Assembly: GCA_022393335.1 (NCBI GenBank)
Contig: JAJEKB010021019.1
Span: 2,021,079-2,085,078 of the forward strand
Length of the DNA: 64,000 nt
Source: Macrotrachela quadricornifera
Lineage: Eukaryota > Rotifera > Eurotatoria > Philodinida > Philodinidae
Direction of reading: 5' to 3'
Part shown: in pieces, positions 11,916-23,352 of the stretch
Layout: each line of letters begins with the position of its first letter
How positions within the stretch are numbered: position 1 is the first letter of the stretch
Translations under genes and position numbers: made by a program
The notes under the pieces: model-generated
The model's input: only the letters and a program-made list of their open reading frames with translations
What the model was told of the DNA's origin: nothing
Databases searched by the model: none

Positions 11916-12539
11916 CACGTAATATTTTTATCTAAATAAGAAATATAGAAAATAGAAAATGCTCCGAAGAGAATGAATTTGCAATCTTACCTTTTGAATT
12001 TACTGTTGATATCACGATCAAAAAATATTTGGTAACCTGTACGCTTATAATTTTTATATGGAATATTGGACACTTACTCGTTTTTGGACAATTATGTTCA
12101 GTGATAGAATAAAATATTGTTTTTATTAAAAGCGTTGAAGAATAAGAAACACTATAGTGAGTTTAGTTTTATTAATGAAAAACAAAAAAAAAAGATACCT
12201 ATTTATATAGGTGCAAAACAATAGCATATTTCTATATCATCATCATTTACCATGACGTAAACATTCCAATGACGATATAAAATATGATATAAATGAGGAG
12301 GAATGTTATGCACGGTATCCTACACAACAAATGACAAAGAAATGAAGTCATATATATTCAAGAACGTAATACAGCTGATTATTGAGGAAAATTGTACAAA
12401 TAGTATATATAGATATCGTTAATACGTCACATTCCTGAGTCATGAAAAAGAACAAAGACGTTATCTGTGTACGTCAGAAAAAATGCATACGTCATTGTTG
12501 TAAGTAAAATAAACAAACACATTTCTTTATGTATATAGA

Positions 12540-12802
12540 TGAGCGCTCAGACGGCCTTCGGCCGCCTTCGCTATCATATATTTTAATTTTTTGGAATGCT
12601 ACAATCCTATTGGTCGGTCTCATAGCTCGCCTGTAGTATGCGTAGGATTCGTTTTTTTTTTCGGAAAAAATACATGTCGAGCCTCCCCCGGATGTAAAGA
12701 CCATTTCTGGAAAGTTTCATAGCATTTGCTCGTACCATGTCCAAATGCATGAAGAAGAAACAGACAGAGAAACAGACAAACTTTCTTCTTTATATATATA
12801 GA
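12540..12802 (-). mobile_element. Second Helitron 5' end (fragment or nested insertion)
   Basis: Read on the minus strand, a host A is followed by TCTATATATATAAAG, then AAGTTTGTCTG and a Helitron-like leader. The fragment is interrupted by the Helitron whose 5' end is at 12539. Near the junction is a strong GC hairpin (CGGCCGAAGGCCG, about 12550-12567). It probably represents an older Helitron copy into which the complete one inserted. Confidence 0.6.
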
Positions 12803-13313
12803 TTAGAAACCTTTGATTTTCACGTTTAGACCAAAGAATCATCGATACGAAATGATTAATCTTAGAATCATAACAAATTCACTAAATTTCTCAAAAATTC
12901 ATGCAAATTTAATTGCCATATGACTTGCGTGAAATCTCACCCAAACACCCCCATCCTACTTCTATTAAAAGTAGCAACACTCTATAAACCTACCGCCAGA
13001 CTGAGAAAAGCACCGTGGAAACTTTGGCAGCGTAGGTTAAGGCACTACTATCTGGGTGAGATTCCACCCACACCCCACACCCACACACCCCCACCCCCCA
13101 CCCCACACCCACACACCCCCACCCCCCACCCCACACCCCACACCCAAACTCACACCCCCGGTGGGTGACCCCGCTATGACCTTCCTCTGGGCCTGGGGAA
13201 GCACCATGGAAAGTTTGGTGGTCGTAGCTTTCACAGGGACTGAATGCATAGCGAACAAACAGACAAACAGACAAACAGACAAACAGACAAACTTTCTTCT
13301 TTATATATATAGA
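12803..13313 (-). mobile_element. Third Helitron 5' end with degenerate leader
   Basis: On the minus strand a host A is followed by TCTATATATATAAAG, AAGTTTGTCTG and several GTTTGTCT units (13256-13313). The leader contains two diverged copies of a block with the core AAGCACCATGGAAAGTTTGG (near 13200) or AAGCACCGTGGAAACTTTGG (near 13007). It also includes the C-rich minisatellite listed next. No coding potential; likely the 5' remains of another Helitron of the same family. Confidence 0.55.
13066..13157. repeat. C-rich minisatellite, CCCACA/CCCCACC units
   Basis: About 90 bp built of CCCACAC, CCCCACC and CACACCC variants, with a roughly 35-bp higher-order unit occurring twice. On the minus strand it reads as TGTGGG-like units, resembling the telomere repeat described for the bdelloid Adineta. 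It sits inside Helitron-leader sequence, so local expansion is an equally good explanation. Confidence 0.75.
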
Positions 13314-14914
13314 TGACGAGAGAAAAAGTTTCACTTATGACGAATTTGTATACTTGTGTTTTTTTTTCTTTTTCTTCGACTACTGTCTTGACAGTGAAGA
13401 AAAAAAAATATTTTCTTCCGATAAAATAAAACGGAATATTTAAATGATTCACAACATTTTCGTTTATGTCAAACTGGGAATAATTGTAAGATTGATCCTT
13501 AAATGAGATAAAAGATGATTAATGAGAAAGAATTCTATAATAGTAAATATGTTCAATTATCCTTTTGATAATATTTGTACCTTATTCCCATTCATTATAT
13601 TATAAATAAATATCCAAGACAAACTTTCTCTTGTTCATATTTATTTAACCAATCGATCATATGATTGGTACTTATCAATAGATGACGTTCGTACCCAATC
13701 GAATAGGTATCTACTATTTCGACATTAACTTTTCTGAATCTCAAATTATTTTTTGCTGGATATAACTTTATACATAGATATGTATAGGAAGCGTAACTCG
13801 CGTATACTCACACGTGATTTGTTCTTCATGAAATAACCAAAAAAATCTCATTTCGTTTCATACACAAATGAATGCTGTCCAGATCACTTTTGTTTCGATC
13901 GTAAGAATGAGTTTCGTCTTTAAAAGATGAGCTGTTTGTATTACTCTTTTTACATTTGTTTTCAATACGACTTGTATTTTAGAAGTAAACTAGCAAAGAA
14001 ACTCATAGCCACAAGATCAATCCCAATGTAACAAGAAAACAAAGAATACTAGGAAAATATTAATATATTTAAACTATATCAAGAGAGAGAATGATATAGA
14101 ATATATCATGAGCGCAGGAGGCCCACAATACAATTACTAAATAATTCAAGACTATTGAAGATTATCCGAGATTCATATTCAATAAGTGCTCCAACAAATG
14201 GTTGATAACTAAACAAGTGTTTTATCATCATCTATTGAAAAAATTTATCGAAGATCAATTCGATTATGTATCTAACAATATGAATAATATAACATTATTA
14301 TTCCAAATAGAACTGTAATTAGAATTTATCTGCAATCAATTCAGTCACAAAGAACTTGATAGATGGCTTAAGGTAGTACCTTGATAGAATACATGAAAAT
14401 CAATCTTTTAATATTTACTCAAAAAGCTGGTGAAAAAACCATTTGCAGTATTTTATATATATGCATAGGCTAATTCTTGAAAAATATTTTTTCAACATAA
14501 ATAAAATGATTATAACTGCAATCGATGAATAATAAGTGTATATATATATATTACTTTTTTTTTCAAGGATTTTTTTGTCGTACATAATTTTATTGTAGAA
14601 TACTTTTAGTGAATAACTTTGAAATAAAAACATGATTTAGAAGTATAGAGTAGATTAAGTTACATTCATGATAAAAATTGAAAATTTATTTTTGGATTAT
14701 ATCATCTCATTTCATCAAATGAAATATGTTTTGTATATCGTATTATTTCTATACTGAAGATATTGATTTTATTAGAAATATGATATAATAATATAAATTT
14801 GTTTTGAAAGGATTTATTATAAAAAAAAAATTAGATGCTCGTCGTTTCATACTATAAAAGAGTTATTTAATAATATTTTACTTTCATTATTTCAATAAAC
14901 GTTAAAAAGACAAG
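13314..14914. other. Gene-free stretch
   Basis: AT-rich intergenic DNA with short poly-A/T and TA runs. No convincing open frame, element end or RNA gene was found. Confidence 0.5.
14851..14860 (+). promoter_or_regulatory. Possible TATA box of the NIDO/AMOP/VWD gene
   Basis: ACTATAAAAG lies 55-64 bp upstream of the ATG at 14915, a plausible TATA position for a short leader. In AT-rich DNA this is weak evidence. Confidence 0.35.
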
Positions 14915-17900
14915 ATGTGGCCGATACTATTCTGCACCTTATTGTTTGTGTCTTCATCTAGCACTGTACCATTGAGTGATTTTTTCCCATATGGTCGCGA
15001 AGTAGGTGATTCAACTTTAGATCCATCTGATATAAGTGAAGATCCTTTTCATCTACCATATACATTTCCTTACTTCGACAATATGTACCGTAAAATTTGG
15101 ATCACTGCAAATGGTTTATTATCTTTTCTTCCGCTAAATTATTATCATTATATGGTCGAACCATTTCCATTGTCGAATGACGCTTCTATTATAGCCGGGT
15201 TTTGGCATGAGATAATTGATAGTAATTTTAGCAATACGAAATCCAACGTGTATTATCAAATTCATAGTAATACATCTTCGTCGAATTTTTCTATGAAAGT
15301 GTTTACTAAAGCAAGTGATTATGTACGAAATTTCTTTCCACAACAACGTCCATTTAAACCAAAAATGGTTATCACAGGCACTTGGTATTATATTGGTATT
15401 GAGATTAATGCAACTAAACAATTGAATTATCCTTTTCAAGTCGTTTTATGTACAGATGAAGATCGTAGTTTTGTCTTTTTTCTTTATCATGATCTTCAAT
15501 GGGCTAATCCTTATAATAATCCGTATTCTATGACACAAGCAGGTTTCTACAATAGTGAAAGAAATATAACTGAAACACTTCCGTATTCAGGTACAGACAA
15601 TATTGTTAAATTAGTCAATGAGAGTAATGTTAATATTCCTGGATTATTTGCTTTTCGTGTTGATGCAAATAAGATCAATGCAGGTGGTTGTAGTGAAAAT
15701 GGATCAATGGTTTCTTTTCGTCCTCGCATTAGTTCACAGTTTGGTTCAACTCCTCTCACTATTTATGGTTCATGTTTTACAAATCAAACAAAAGTTAAAT
15801 GTCGATTCAATTCGTCATCGGAAACTGTCAATGGTCTCGTTATTGATGAATTCCGAGCAATATGTCTCACACCATTTGCATCTATGTATGGATCGATACC
15901 AGTCAGTATATCTATTAATAATGGACAAACATTTATTTCGGCTGGTACTTTTACTTATGTCCCACTACAAATTGGTTCTAACGAAGTAACTATTGAAATG
16001 GAAGATCGTAACCCTTTACTTCATGTTGGACAATACATTAAATTAACTTGGCATTTTTCTGAAATCGTTAAAAATACATTCCCTAATGGTACAAAAATTG
16101 ACATTAAACTATGGAAACTAAGTCTCAATCAAAATCAACAATTAATAAAGGATAATACATCTGTCATACTTTTACAAAATTTGCCTCTTACTGATTCGGT
16201 TCGTTTTCAACTACCCTCAAATATTTCATCTATTTCCACATGTTTTATTCAAGTGATAGTACACTTTAATTCTCAAATTTATGCTGGATTAAATACAGGC
16301 ATACTAATTGTAAAAAGTCATCCATCATTAGCTCTTGAATTATGTCAAAATTGGGCTTCACAACAACCTGAACCATCAACCTGGAATAGTGATGATTTCC
16401 TTCCATGTCCAATGACACGTTCCCAAGCTATAGCAGCTGGTCGTTGTTGTTATGAACCGGATCAACAATGTTACAAAAACAATCCTAATTCAAATAATTG
16501 TTGGCTTCATCAAGCTCGTCCTCAACATGATGAACCATCGGCTGTTGAATGTTATCTTTCAATAACTTCGAATCGTCATGGTGCTGGAACAGAATGTTGT
16601 TATGATAATGATACAATGTTAATTACTCGTGGTACAGGTGCAGGAACTGATGATAGATATAAATCAGTAACATCACCAATTCAACATTTTCTTCATGATA
16701 CCTTACCTTATTTACAATGTTGTGTAATGAGTACAAATAATCAAGCATGTGAGAAATATATGCACTATCGACCACCACGAAGAGGTAGTAATACAATGGG
16801 TGAAAATGGTAGAATGTGGGGTGATCCTCATTTTGGGACACTTGATGGAATGTCATATACTTTTAATGGTTATGGAGAATATACTTATTTAGCCATTAGT
16901 AATAATCCTTCACCACCAGTTGCATTTGATGATATTAATCAATCTTATATTTTTATGTCACAAATTCGCACAATTCCATTATCGACTAATAATGTAACTG
17001 TCACAAAAGGCTTTGCTGCTCGTTCTAATGATGCTCAAGCTAAACCAATGAGTTTAATTATTTCTCATCGTGAACAACTTATTTTACGACGTGAAAATGA
17101 ACTTCTTGAATTCGAAGATAATATTAATACACTTTTCTTTCCTGAAGTAACCATTACTCGACATGATGGTAATACGAATAGTCATTTTTCTCTTTCATGG
17201 AATATTGGTGTAACTATTGAAATAAACGTTATTAAATTAAAATCATCATCATTATCATCAGACCAATTATTACTTAATATAGGAGCTTCTGTATCTGGAA
17301 TATTTCGTGGAAGAACATATGGACTATTAGGTACTTATGATGGGAATGCAACTAATGATCTAAGAAATAAAAATGGAAGTATCATAAGCAATACTGTTTC
17401 AAGTAAAGAAATTCATACAAACTTTGGTATGACTTGGGCTATTAATTCATCTAAAACATTGTTTCATTATGAATCTAATGAATCATCTCAATTCTTTTAT
17501 GAGAAAAATCGTCATTTTGTTCCATCGTTTATTGATTTGACAAATTCAACAACAAATAATGCTTCAATTCGTACATTTTGTGAGATAAATGTAACATCTT
17601 CACCTTCATCATGGAGTATGGCTCAACGAACATGTTACTATGATTTTTTTGTCACTAATGATAAAGATTTTGCTCAATCATCATTCAATGCTGGTAATGA
17701 ACTTTTATCAATTCGAGAGAATCAAAGAAATCCACCTTCATTTAGTTCATCACTTCCTCTTAGTATGAATCTGGTAAGTGGTAATAAAACACAATTAAAT
17801 ATATCTGCATCAAGTGAATATTTATCACATGCTGTCCAATTGCTTGACTTACATCGACCTAGAGATTCTACATTTAATCGTAGCACAGGTATCTTTAAAT

Positions 17901-18118
17901 GGACAGCTATTAAAGGTGAACATCATCTGAGTATTGTTGCTCATGATATAATATATAATTTAAAATCAAGACATGAGATCAGTTTTAATGTAAATGCACC
18001 TGACACACCTAATAATGTAAATACAACTCGCAAACCCAATAATGGTGGTTACAGTCAGTTCAATGAGGCTAATTTCATTGTTTCAATTCTTGGAATGTTT
18101 CTTCTGTTTTGCTCATAA
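14915..18118 (+). CDS. Secreted NIDO-AMOP-VWD protein (Mesh/SUSD2/mucin-4-like)
   Basis: Single-exon gene of 1067 residues. Residues 1-17 (MWPILFCTLLFVSSSS) form a signal peptide. About 70-250 is a NIDO-like region (IIAGFWHEII, then a VVLCTDEDRSFVFFLYHDL strand pair). About 265-345 is an IPT/TIG-like beta sandwich (ISSQFGSTPLTIYGSCF). About 470-605 is Cys-rich and AMOP-like (LCQNWASQQPEPSTW, GRCCYEP, ECCYDND). About 633-850 is a von Willebrand D domain opening with MWGDPHFGTLDGMSYTFNG. The order NIDO, AMOP, VWD is that of insect Mesh, SUSD2 and MUC4, which act at epithelial surfaces and septate junctions. Unlike SUSD2 or Mesh, no sushi/CCP domain and no long cytoplasmic tail is seen. The extreme C-terminus (SILGMFLLFCS after a small spacer) is hydrophobic and ends the protein, as in a GPI-anchor signal. 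Many N-glycosylation sequons support an extracellular location. Confidence 0.82.
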   Translation: MWPILFCTLLFVSSSSTVPLSDFFPYGREVGDSTLDPSDISEDPFHLPYTFPYFDNMYRKIWITANGLLSFLPLNYYHYMVEPFPLSNDASIIAGFWHEIIDSNFSNTKSNVYYQIHSNTSSSNFSMKVFTKASDYVRNFFPQQRPFKPKMVITGTWYYIGIEINATKQLNYPFQVVLCTDEDRSFVFFLYHDLQWANPYNNPYSMTQAGFYNSERNITETLPYSGTDNIVKLVNESNVNIPGLFAFRVDANKINAGGCSENGSMVSFRPRISSQFGSTPLTIYGSCFTNQTKVKCRFNSSSETVNGLVIDEFRAICLTPFASMYGSIPVSISINNGQTFISAGTFTYVPLQIGSNEVTIEMEDRNPLLHVGQYIKLTWHFSEIVKNTFPNGTKIDIKLWKLSLNQNQQLIKDNTSVILLQNLPLTDSVRFQLPSNISSISTCFIQVIVHFNSQIYAGLNTGILIVKSHPSLALELCQNWASQQPEPSTWNSDDFLPCPMTRSQAIAAGRCCYEPDQQCYKNNPNSNNCWLHQARPQHDEPSAVECYLSITSNRHGAGTECCYDNDTMLITRGTGAGTDDRYKSVTSPIQHFLHDTLPYLQCCVMSTNNQACEKYMHYRPPRRGSNTMGENGRMWGDPHFGTLDGMSYTFNGYGEYTYLAISNNPSPPVAFDDINQSYIFMSQIRTIPLSTNNVTVTKGFAARSNDAQAKPMSLIISHREQLILRRENELLEFEDNINTLFFPEVTITRHDGNTNSHFSLSWNIGVTIEINVIKLKSSSLSSDQLLLNIGASVSGIFRGRTYGLLGTYDGNATNDLRNKNGSIISNTVSSKEIHTNFGMTWAINSSKTLFHYESNESSQFFYEKNRHFVPSFIDLTNSTTNNASIRTFCEINVTSSPSSWSMAQRTCYYDFFVTNDKDFAQSSFNAGNELLSIRENQRNPPSFSSSLPLSMNLVSGNKTQLNISASSEYLSHAVQLLDLHRPRDSTFNRSTGIFKWTAIKGEHHLSIVAHDIIYNLKSRHEISFNVNAPDTPNNVNTTRKPNNGGYSQFNEANFIVSILGMFLLFCS

Positions 18119-19562
18119 GACAAATTTTATACGAAAAATATTTCAGAATGATTATCTAGCATTACAGCAAAGAAAAAAAATGGCTATTTTACTTTAATAA
18201 TGTCCTGCTTACTATAAGTACTTTTTTGATAAGCAAGAAATTGCTTAATGCTTCTATTGCTTTTATATGTACGCTTTTTCCTAAGACAATGATTTTTAAT
18301 AATAAACTTCGATAAGATTATACAAAAGATGATTTGATCAAGGCTTAGCTGGATCAAACTGATGTAGAAAAGTTCAGGTAACTGTTCATTATCTTGAAAG
18401 ACTATGTGGTCATTTACCACAACTCTTGGCTTTCACATACAGCTGTCGCCAAAAAAACTGGCACATCTTGTTATGCAAATATATCCTTATATAGAAATGT
18501 CACTCTCAAATAGATTCGTATACTAGTTGATAGCGCACGACAAGCACTATTGAATAGCATGTTTCAATATTTCATCCGTTTATCTTCAGGAGAAATAAGA
18601 GACAAACATCTTTTTCTCTATGCACATCACAAAATGTTTTACAATATTAATGTGAGTATTTTTGAATTGTTCAGCTGAAGAGAGTTCAAGTTCATCAATA
18701 CTTTTTGGTTTTCTTTTTCCAACTTTACGTTTTATGGTCGACTAGATATTCTTTGTAAGATGTCACTTCAATTATTGTGATACATTATTGTTGATAAATT
18801 GTTTAGTAATATAATTTGTGTGATTGGGATCATTGTCGTGTTGTAAATGTCAATTTCAAGAAAAGGGATTATTGTTGACATAGATACTATTTTGTGGTGA
18901 GTTCTGAATAAACTTTCTTTTATTTCGTGAAGGATTATTACATCGAATATATTAACCAATAAGCCTTTTATTTCTATACTACAAAGGACACGTGGTCGAA
19001 TATTTTCACCTCGGTATTTGAATGAATCTCATAGAACTCATATATAAAATATAAATGTAAGTTTTAAGTCGAAATTTTTTCGGGCTTCCTCTTACATACA
19101 TCCCTGCTTACAGACTAGCTCCCATTACAGACAAGTTCCTATCGCAGATACCTCCATCACAAACACCTCCTAGTTGCAGCAGACGCAACATAAGAAATGA
19201 TTCCTGTGATTTATTATCGTTCTCTTTCATCCTAAAGCTTTGCTGCAAACACACATCTATCATTGTAGAGTGATAACATTATAAAAAATTTACAGTGACA
19301 CAGCTCCTACCCAGGACATTCAATCCGACCTGTACATTCGATCGTTTTCGGTCCGATCCCGCGTCGGATTTCAACGGAATCCGACATCTTCTATGAAAAA
19401 CCGATTGAATCCGATCTGGTTTTTGTCAGATTCCCGCTGTTCGTTAAAGAAAAGCATGTTATTTTTCCTAAAATTCATTTTTAAGGGAGACAGATCATAG
19501 ATTTTATTTAATTGATTTTTATAGTAAGGAAAAGTTTTCGTTCGGGGAAAGTTTTATTTTAG
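18119..19562. other. Gene-free stretch
   Basis: No supported gene. Near 19318-19440 there are several short GTCGGATT/AATCCGAC units in both orientations, probably a decayed MITE. The rest is AT-rich. Confidence 0.45.
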
Positions 19563-19746
19563 CGATAGATTCTACACCTCTGTGTATCCCTTAATATCAT
19601 CAAGTAATGATAACAATCATAATGTAGAACTATACATGATTGAAGCAAAATCAGCTCTATCAGGACGATTTAATGCTTTGCCTATACGTCCGATTATCGA
19701 TAAATTTAAAAATAGATCTGGTTTAAGAGTTCAAAAACATCGATAA
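19563..19746 (+). pseudogene. Orphan last exon of a BTB-like family gene
   Basis: An open exon preceded by a good acceptor (GTTTTATTTTAG). It ends in EAKSALSGRFNALP, then IIDKFKNRSGL, then QKHR and a stop. This matches the C-terminal tails of the genes at 21194 (EAQSARSGRFNTLP, QKYR) and 49743 (AKSARSGYFNTL, QKHR). No first exon with the BTB-like domain is found upstream, so it is the relic of a deleted paralogue in tandem with the gene at 21194. Reading as a last exon is firm from homology; expression is unlikely. Confidence 0.7.
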
Positions 19747-20438
19747 AAATTCTGTCGCAGTATGTTATTTATTCGATATTATATGAACATGATATTCAAC
19801 ATTCATATTTGTGTTTACTTTTTTCAGAATAAAATTTATTTTGATAAATAAAATTTCTATAAGTTTGAAAGATTATATTGTATGTGCTAAAAGACATTTA
19901 TCGATTATATATAGATCGTCTCGTTTAATTTTTCGATACAAAAATATTCTTCAATTCGAATGTGTCACATTAATTCATTTTGAGGAACTTTAAAAGTTTT
20001 GTCAATAACAAAAGGACATTTAGTCACTTGATAAAATCTGTGTTACAATCAGAGATGTTATTCATTCAAAATTTCATCAATAAACGTTATGAGTATTAGG
20101 AGAATATTAATTTTGTATAGTTAATGAATGATTTATACATCTTCTTTTATCGATTTTCTCGCTTAATATAACTTAATCGAAAAGAAAAAAAGAAAAAAAT
20201 TCAATTAAAAATTTTCAATATCTTACTTTTTCATAAAGAAAAGATACTATCTGATTATGAAAACTAATGAAATATTTATATTTTTTCATAAAAAAATTAA
20301 TAGTTACATCGATATGTCTAAATGATAAAACTCTTTGAGAAAAATGATTTATTTTTATGATATACATACTAAGATTTTAATTATGTTTTTAAAAATATTT
20401 TCCATTTATATGAGCAATAAGTCTCCATGAATAACGAT

Positions 20439-20457
20439 ATGTGGAAAAAACCAACAT
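20439..20457 (+). promoter_or_regulatory. BTB-family upstream motif, copy 1
   Basis: ATGTGG-AAAAAA-CCAACAT: an imperfect hairpin with an A6 loop. The core GGAAAAAACCAAC recurs upstream of the other two long paralogues at 36320 and 49597. Here it is about 740 bp from the start codon, much further than in the other copies. Role unknown. Confidence 0.45.
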
Positions 20458-20669
20458 GAATATAACTAAACATTTTGATAAGGGAAAACAAAATAGTTAT
20501 TCTTATCTTTTTCAACTGCATAAGAAAGTATTTTCACATTAAAATACCTATTAGATGATACTTTACATATTTCTATTCATTTTTTTTCTTCTATATGTAG
20601 AGTGTTTCATAAGTTTTAATACACATTTAAATTGGTCTATATGGAAATACAAAATAATATTTCACCATT

Positions 20670-20871
20670 GTATTTCTATATTATTTTCGAGTATTTGTAA
20701 CATTCTTTCAAATCATATATTATTCAATCACATCTTCTACTATAATAATAAAGATACATCACACATTATCATGTTAGAATTTTTATTATTATAATAGAAG
20801 ATGTTATGCAATGATACATTATTTGAAAGGGCATTACAAATAATACTCGAAGATGATACAGAAATATAATA
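20670..20871. repeat. Inverted repeat
   Basis: Arms at about 20670-20753 and 20779-20871 are reverse complements with some mismatches; shared marks are TTCGAGTATT, CTTTCAAAT and ACATCTTCTA. The short spacer makes this a strong potential hairpin, probably a small foldback/MITE. Confidence 0.65.
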
Positions 20872-21193
20872 ATCATATATTGTTTTATGCATCTATATAA
20901 ACGAATTTTATTGTGAATCAAAATTTATAACACACTGCATATGTTCTTGTTATTTTCCTTTCGTTATTATTTTTTCTTTTCTTCTTACATACGCCATATA
21001 AACTTGGATTTATCCATTATATATGTTTCTTTCTTTCTCTATCTTATCTTTTCATATATATTATGATGTGATTAAGCCTCGATCATTTAATGGATATTTC
21101 CTAAAGACGTATAATTCATTATTTTTATATATAGTCTGAGATTTTTATAGTTTTACCTTGTATAATCATTCAGTTGAATCGACATTACAAATA

Positions 21194-22433
21194 ATGGGTG
21201 AAGCATTGGAATTAAATGATTCAAATAAACAACTTAAATATACATTCCGTTTTGGTACATCGGATAAATATGTTCATCTCAATCAACAACAACTTGATTG
21301 TATTCCTTATTTAATGGCTCTTGTATTACATAAAGATGATTTTTTATCTATTCAAAATGAAAATAATGAATATGTATTGAGTCATCCAATTGAATATGAT
21401 TCATTTATGGTTATTCTTCATTCAATTACTTCCAAACAACCATATACATTATTTAATGAATTATCAGAAGATAATAACATATTGGATACACTTCAATTAT
21501 TTGATTATCTTGGTATTGATTCATTTTCTTCACCATTTTTAAAAAACGAAGATTTAGTCAGATTAAATTCTACTAACAATGATAATGATAAAAATCATAT
21601 TGAATATCATCAAGCAAATATTTTCGAAGCACGACAAACAGCTGCAGAATTCATCATAACTCTTGGAAAAAATGAATATAATTTAAATGATTTTCATACA
21701 AAACAACGTATTTTCTATTTGATCAAAGTCATTTTATTTAATGAAACTCTCTTTAGTTCAACATTTCGTCATCATACTTTAACAGTAGTGAAAGAATATT
21801 GTTATTCATACTTTTCTAAGAAGCAACAACATCTATTACCTACTACTCAACAAATCGCTCAACATCGTAAGATTGATTCTTTTATGTACCTGTATAATGA
21901 TGATAAACCACTTCCTGATAATTTTCGAAATGTATTCGCTTGGAAAGCTATTTATATGCCAATAGAAGAAAATCATATGGATCATTTATCTGCAAGTTTC
22001 AAAAATGGAGTCGATTCTAGTAATATTAAAAGTTTCGATGATACAAATCTGTTGTGTTCAAATCTCGATTCCTCGCAGCTAAGTGATATTTATAATCTAA
22101 GTGATGTCAATTCATTTTATAATTCAATAAGATATAGTTTGGATAAATATTTTCGACGTATGTAATCTTCTTTTTTGATAATTATTGAATTTAATTAGGA
22201 ATTTTTTGCTGTCTACTTTAGAGTGTTTCTTTGAGTGGTCACCATTAATTGTACATGCAGTAGAAACTTTGGATCGTGATGATAATGAGTTAGATTTCTA
22301 TGAAGCCAAGCGAAATGTAATGAACAATGAAGCACAATCAGCTCGATCAGGACGTTTCAATACATTACCTAAACGAATAACCATCGATAAATTCAAACAT
22401 CGATTTGGATCAAAAAATCAAAAATATCGATAA
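21194..22433 (+). CDS. BTB/POZ-like family protein, copy 1 (full)
   Basis: Two exons, 21194-22157 and 22222-22433, with a 64-bp intron (GTATGT..TTTAG), give 391 residues. The first in-frame ATG was chosen; its product starts like the paralogue at 49743 and reaches the shared YTFRF strand after a similar distance. Residues about 14-120 resemble a BTB/T1 fold: VHLNQQQLDCIPYL, then YVLSHPIEYDSFMVILHSI, then ILDTLQLFDYLGI. A middle all-helical part includes ANIFEARQTAAEFII and FRHHTLTVVKEYC. A shared FAWKAIYM segment follows. The last exon ends in a basic tail (SARSGRFNTLPKR, IDKFKHRFG). BTB domains mediate oligomerisation or cullin-3 binding; the assignment rests on pattern only. Its neighbours are an orphan last exon upstream and a relic downstream, so it is part of a tandem cluster. 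Function unknown. Confidence 0.75.
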
Positions 22434-22674
22434 AAACTTTTCTAAAGAAATTTTGTTTTTCTTTTTATTTAATAAACTATGACACTCAGAAGAAACATTT
22501 TCAATTCTTTTTTTCTTTTATCTATATATGATTTCAAACATTTTTATATCTATAAAAGTAAATGAATAGATTATCAATTAACATCTATAGATATGATATA
22601 AAAACGAGAAACAAAGAAATTATTTAATGAAATTGGCATTGGACGAAATATATATAACATTTCAAGATTATTCA

Positions 22675-22796
22675 GAAGAAAAATTGACTCGATTAAATTC
22701 TCTAAACATCGATAACAAGAACAATTGTGTTGTATATCATCACGTAAACTCCTTGTAAATACATAATATAGCTTTTAAATTCATTATAACTCTCAG
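22675..22796 (+). pseudogene. Relic of BTB-like family gene (middle part)
   Basis: In frame it reads EEKLTRLNSLN, then NNCVVYHHVN, a stop, and later AFKFIITL. This aligns with NEDLVRLNSTN, IEYHQAN and AAEFIITL of the intact gene 240 bp upstream. The in-frame stop and the missing flanks make it a decayed copy. Confidence 0.65.
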
Positions 22797-23340
22797 TTAT
22801 AATAAACTTTACTTAAATTCAAAGTAGTACAATACATTTTCTTTCTAATTATGATCATTTTATTCAATTTTAATGTTTTCGATTGAGGATTATGCCACCA
22901 AATATGCATAGTAATCAAAAACTTTGGTTTTATCTGTTTTTTTTTCTCTTCTAAATAAGTATGTTCGCAGTATACACTTAGCGATCTCATCCAATTGATA
23001 CGAACATCTCTTTAATCTGTTTCTATAAGGATGAGCAAACACTTTCTAAAGATTTCCAAAATACATGTATATGTATCAATAAAACAAAATAATACTGCTA
23101 ACAGGCATTAAAACTGTACGAAAAGGCTAATAAATTCTCCAAGTTATATTGGATTAAATTTTTTGAATGAGATGAAACTTTTTTCGGAATAATATACAGT
23201 TTAGTTTTTAATCGAAGCCAAATACAGATCCATCTTGTCGTATTTTTATAAATCAAATATTGTGTACCACGTATAAATATTAATCTTGAATTTTTTCTTT
23301 TTAAATTTACATTAAAACTAATTATGAAATAATGTCTAAT

Positions 23341-23352
23341 AACCAGGTGATT
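23341..23352 (+). repeat. LINE target-site duplication, left copy
   Basis: AACCAGGTGATT directly precedes the 5' end of the LINE and recurs directly after its poly(A) tail at 28709-28720. The first two A residues are ambiguous because of the tail. Confidence 0.85.

Larger units (their letters stand above)
7205..12539 (-). mobile_element. Autonomous Helitron (rolling-circle transposon)
   Basis: The element is read on the minus strand. Its 3' terminus shows the classical hairpin plus CTAG: AGCGG, GTACCT, CCGCTAG, then a host T (7204-7222). Its 5' terminus reads TCTATATACATAAAG directly after a host A (12525-12540). The A-to-T insertion rule and the absence of a target duplication fit Helitrons. 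It encodes a Rep-helicase at 7438-11915. Two further 5' termini of the same type lie just upstream, at 12802 and 13313, so the true 5' end could be one of those. The 12539 end is the nearest and gives the shortest element, about 5.3 kb. One 10-N assembly gap lies inside. Confidence 0.85.
19747..21193. other. Gene-free stretch upstream of BTB-like gene
   Basis: AT-rich, containing the conserved motif at 20439-20457 and an inverted repeat at 20670-20871. No gene was recognised. Confidence 0.5.
22434..23352. other. Intergenic stretch upstream of the LINE
   Basis: AT-rich DNA holding the BTB-family relic at 22675-22796. The last 12 bases (23341-23352) are the target-site duplication of the LINE. 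Confidence 0.5.

Noticed and set aside
12920..13452. Pro/Thr/His- or Gly/Val/Cys-rich open frames
   Set aside because: They are translations of the C-rich minisatellite and of the (ACAAACAG)n tract; low complexity explains them.
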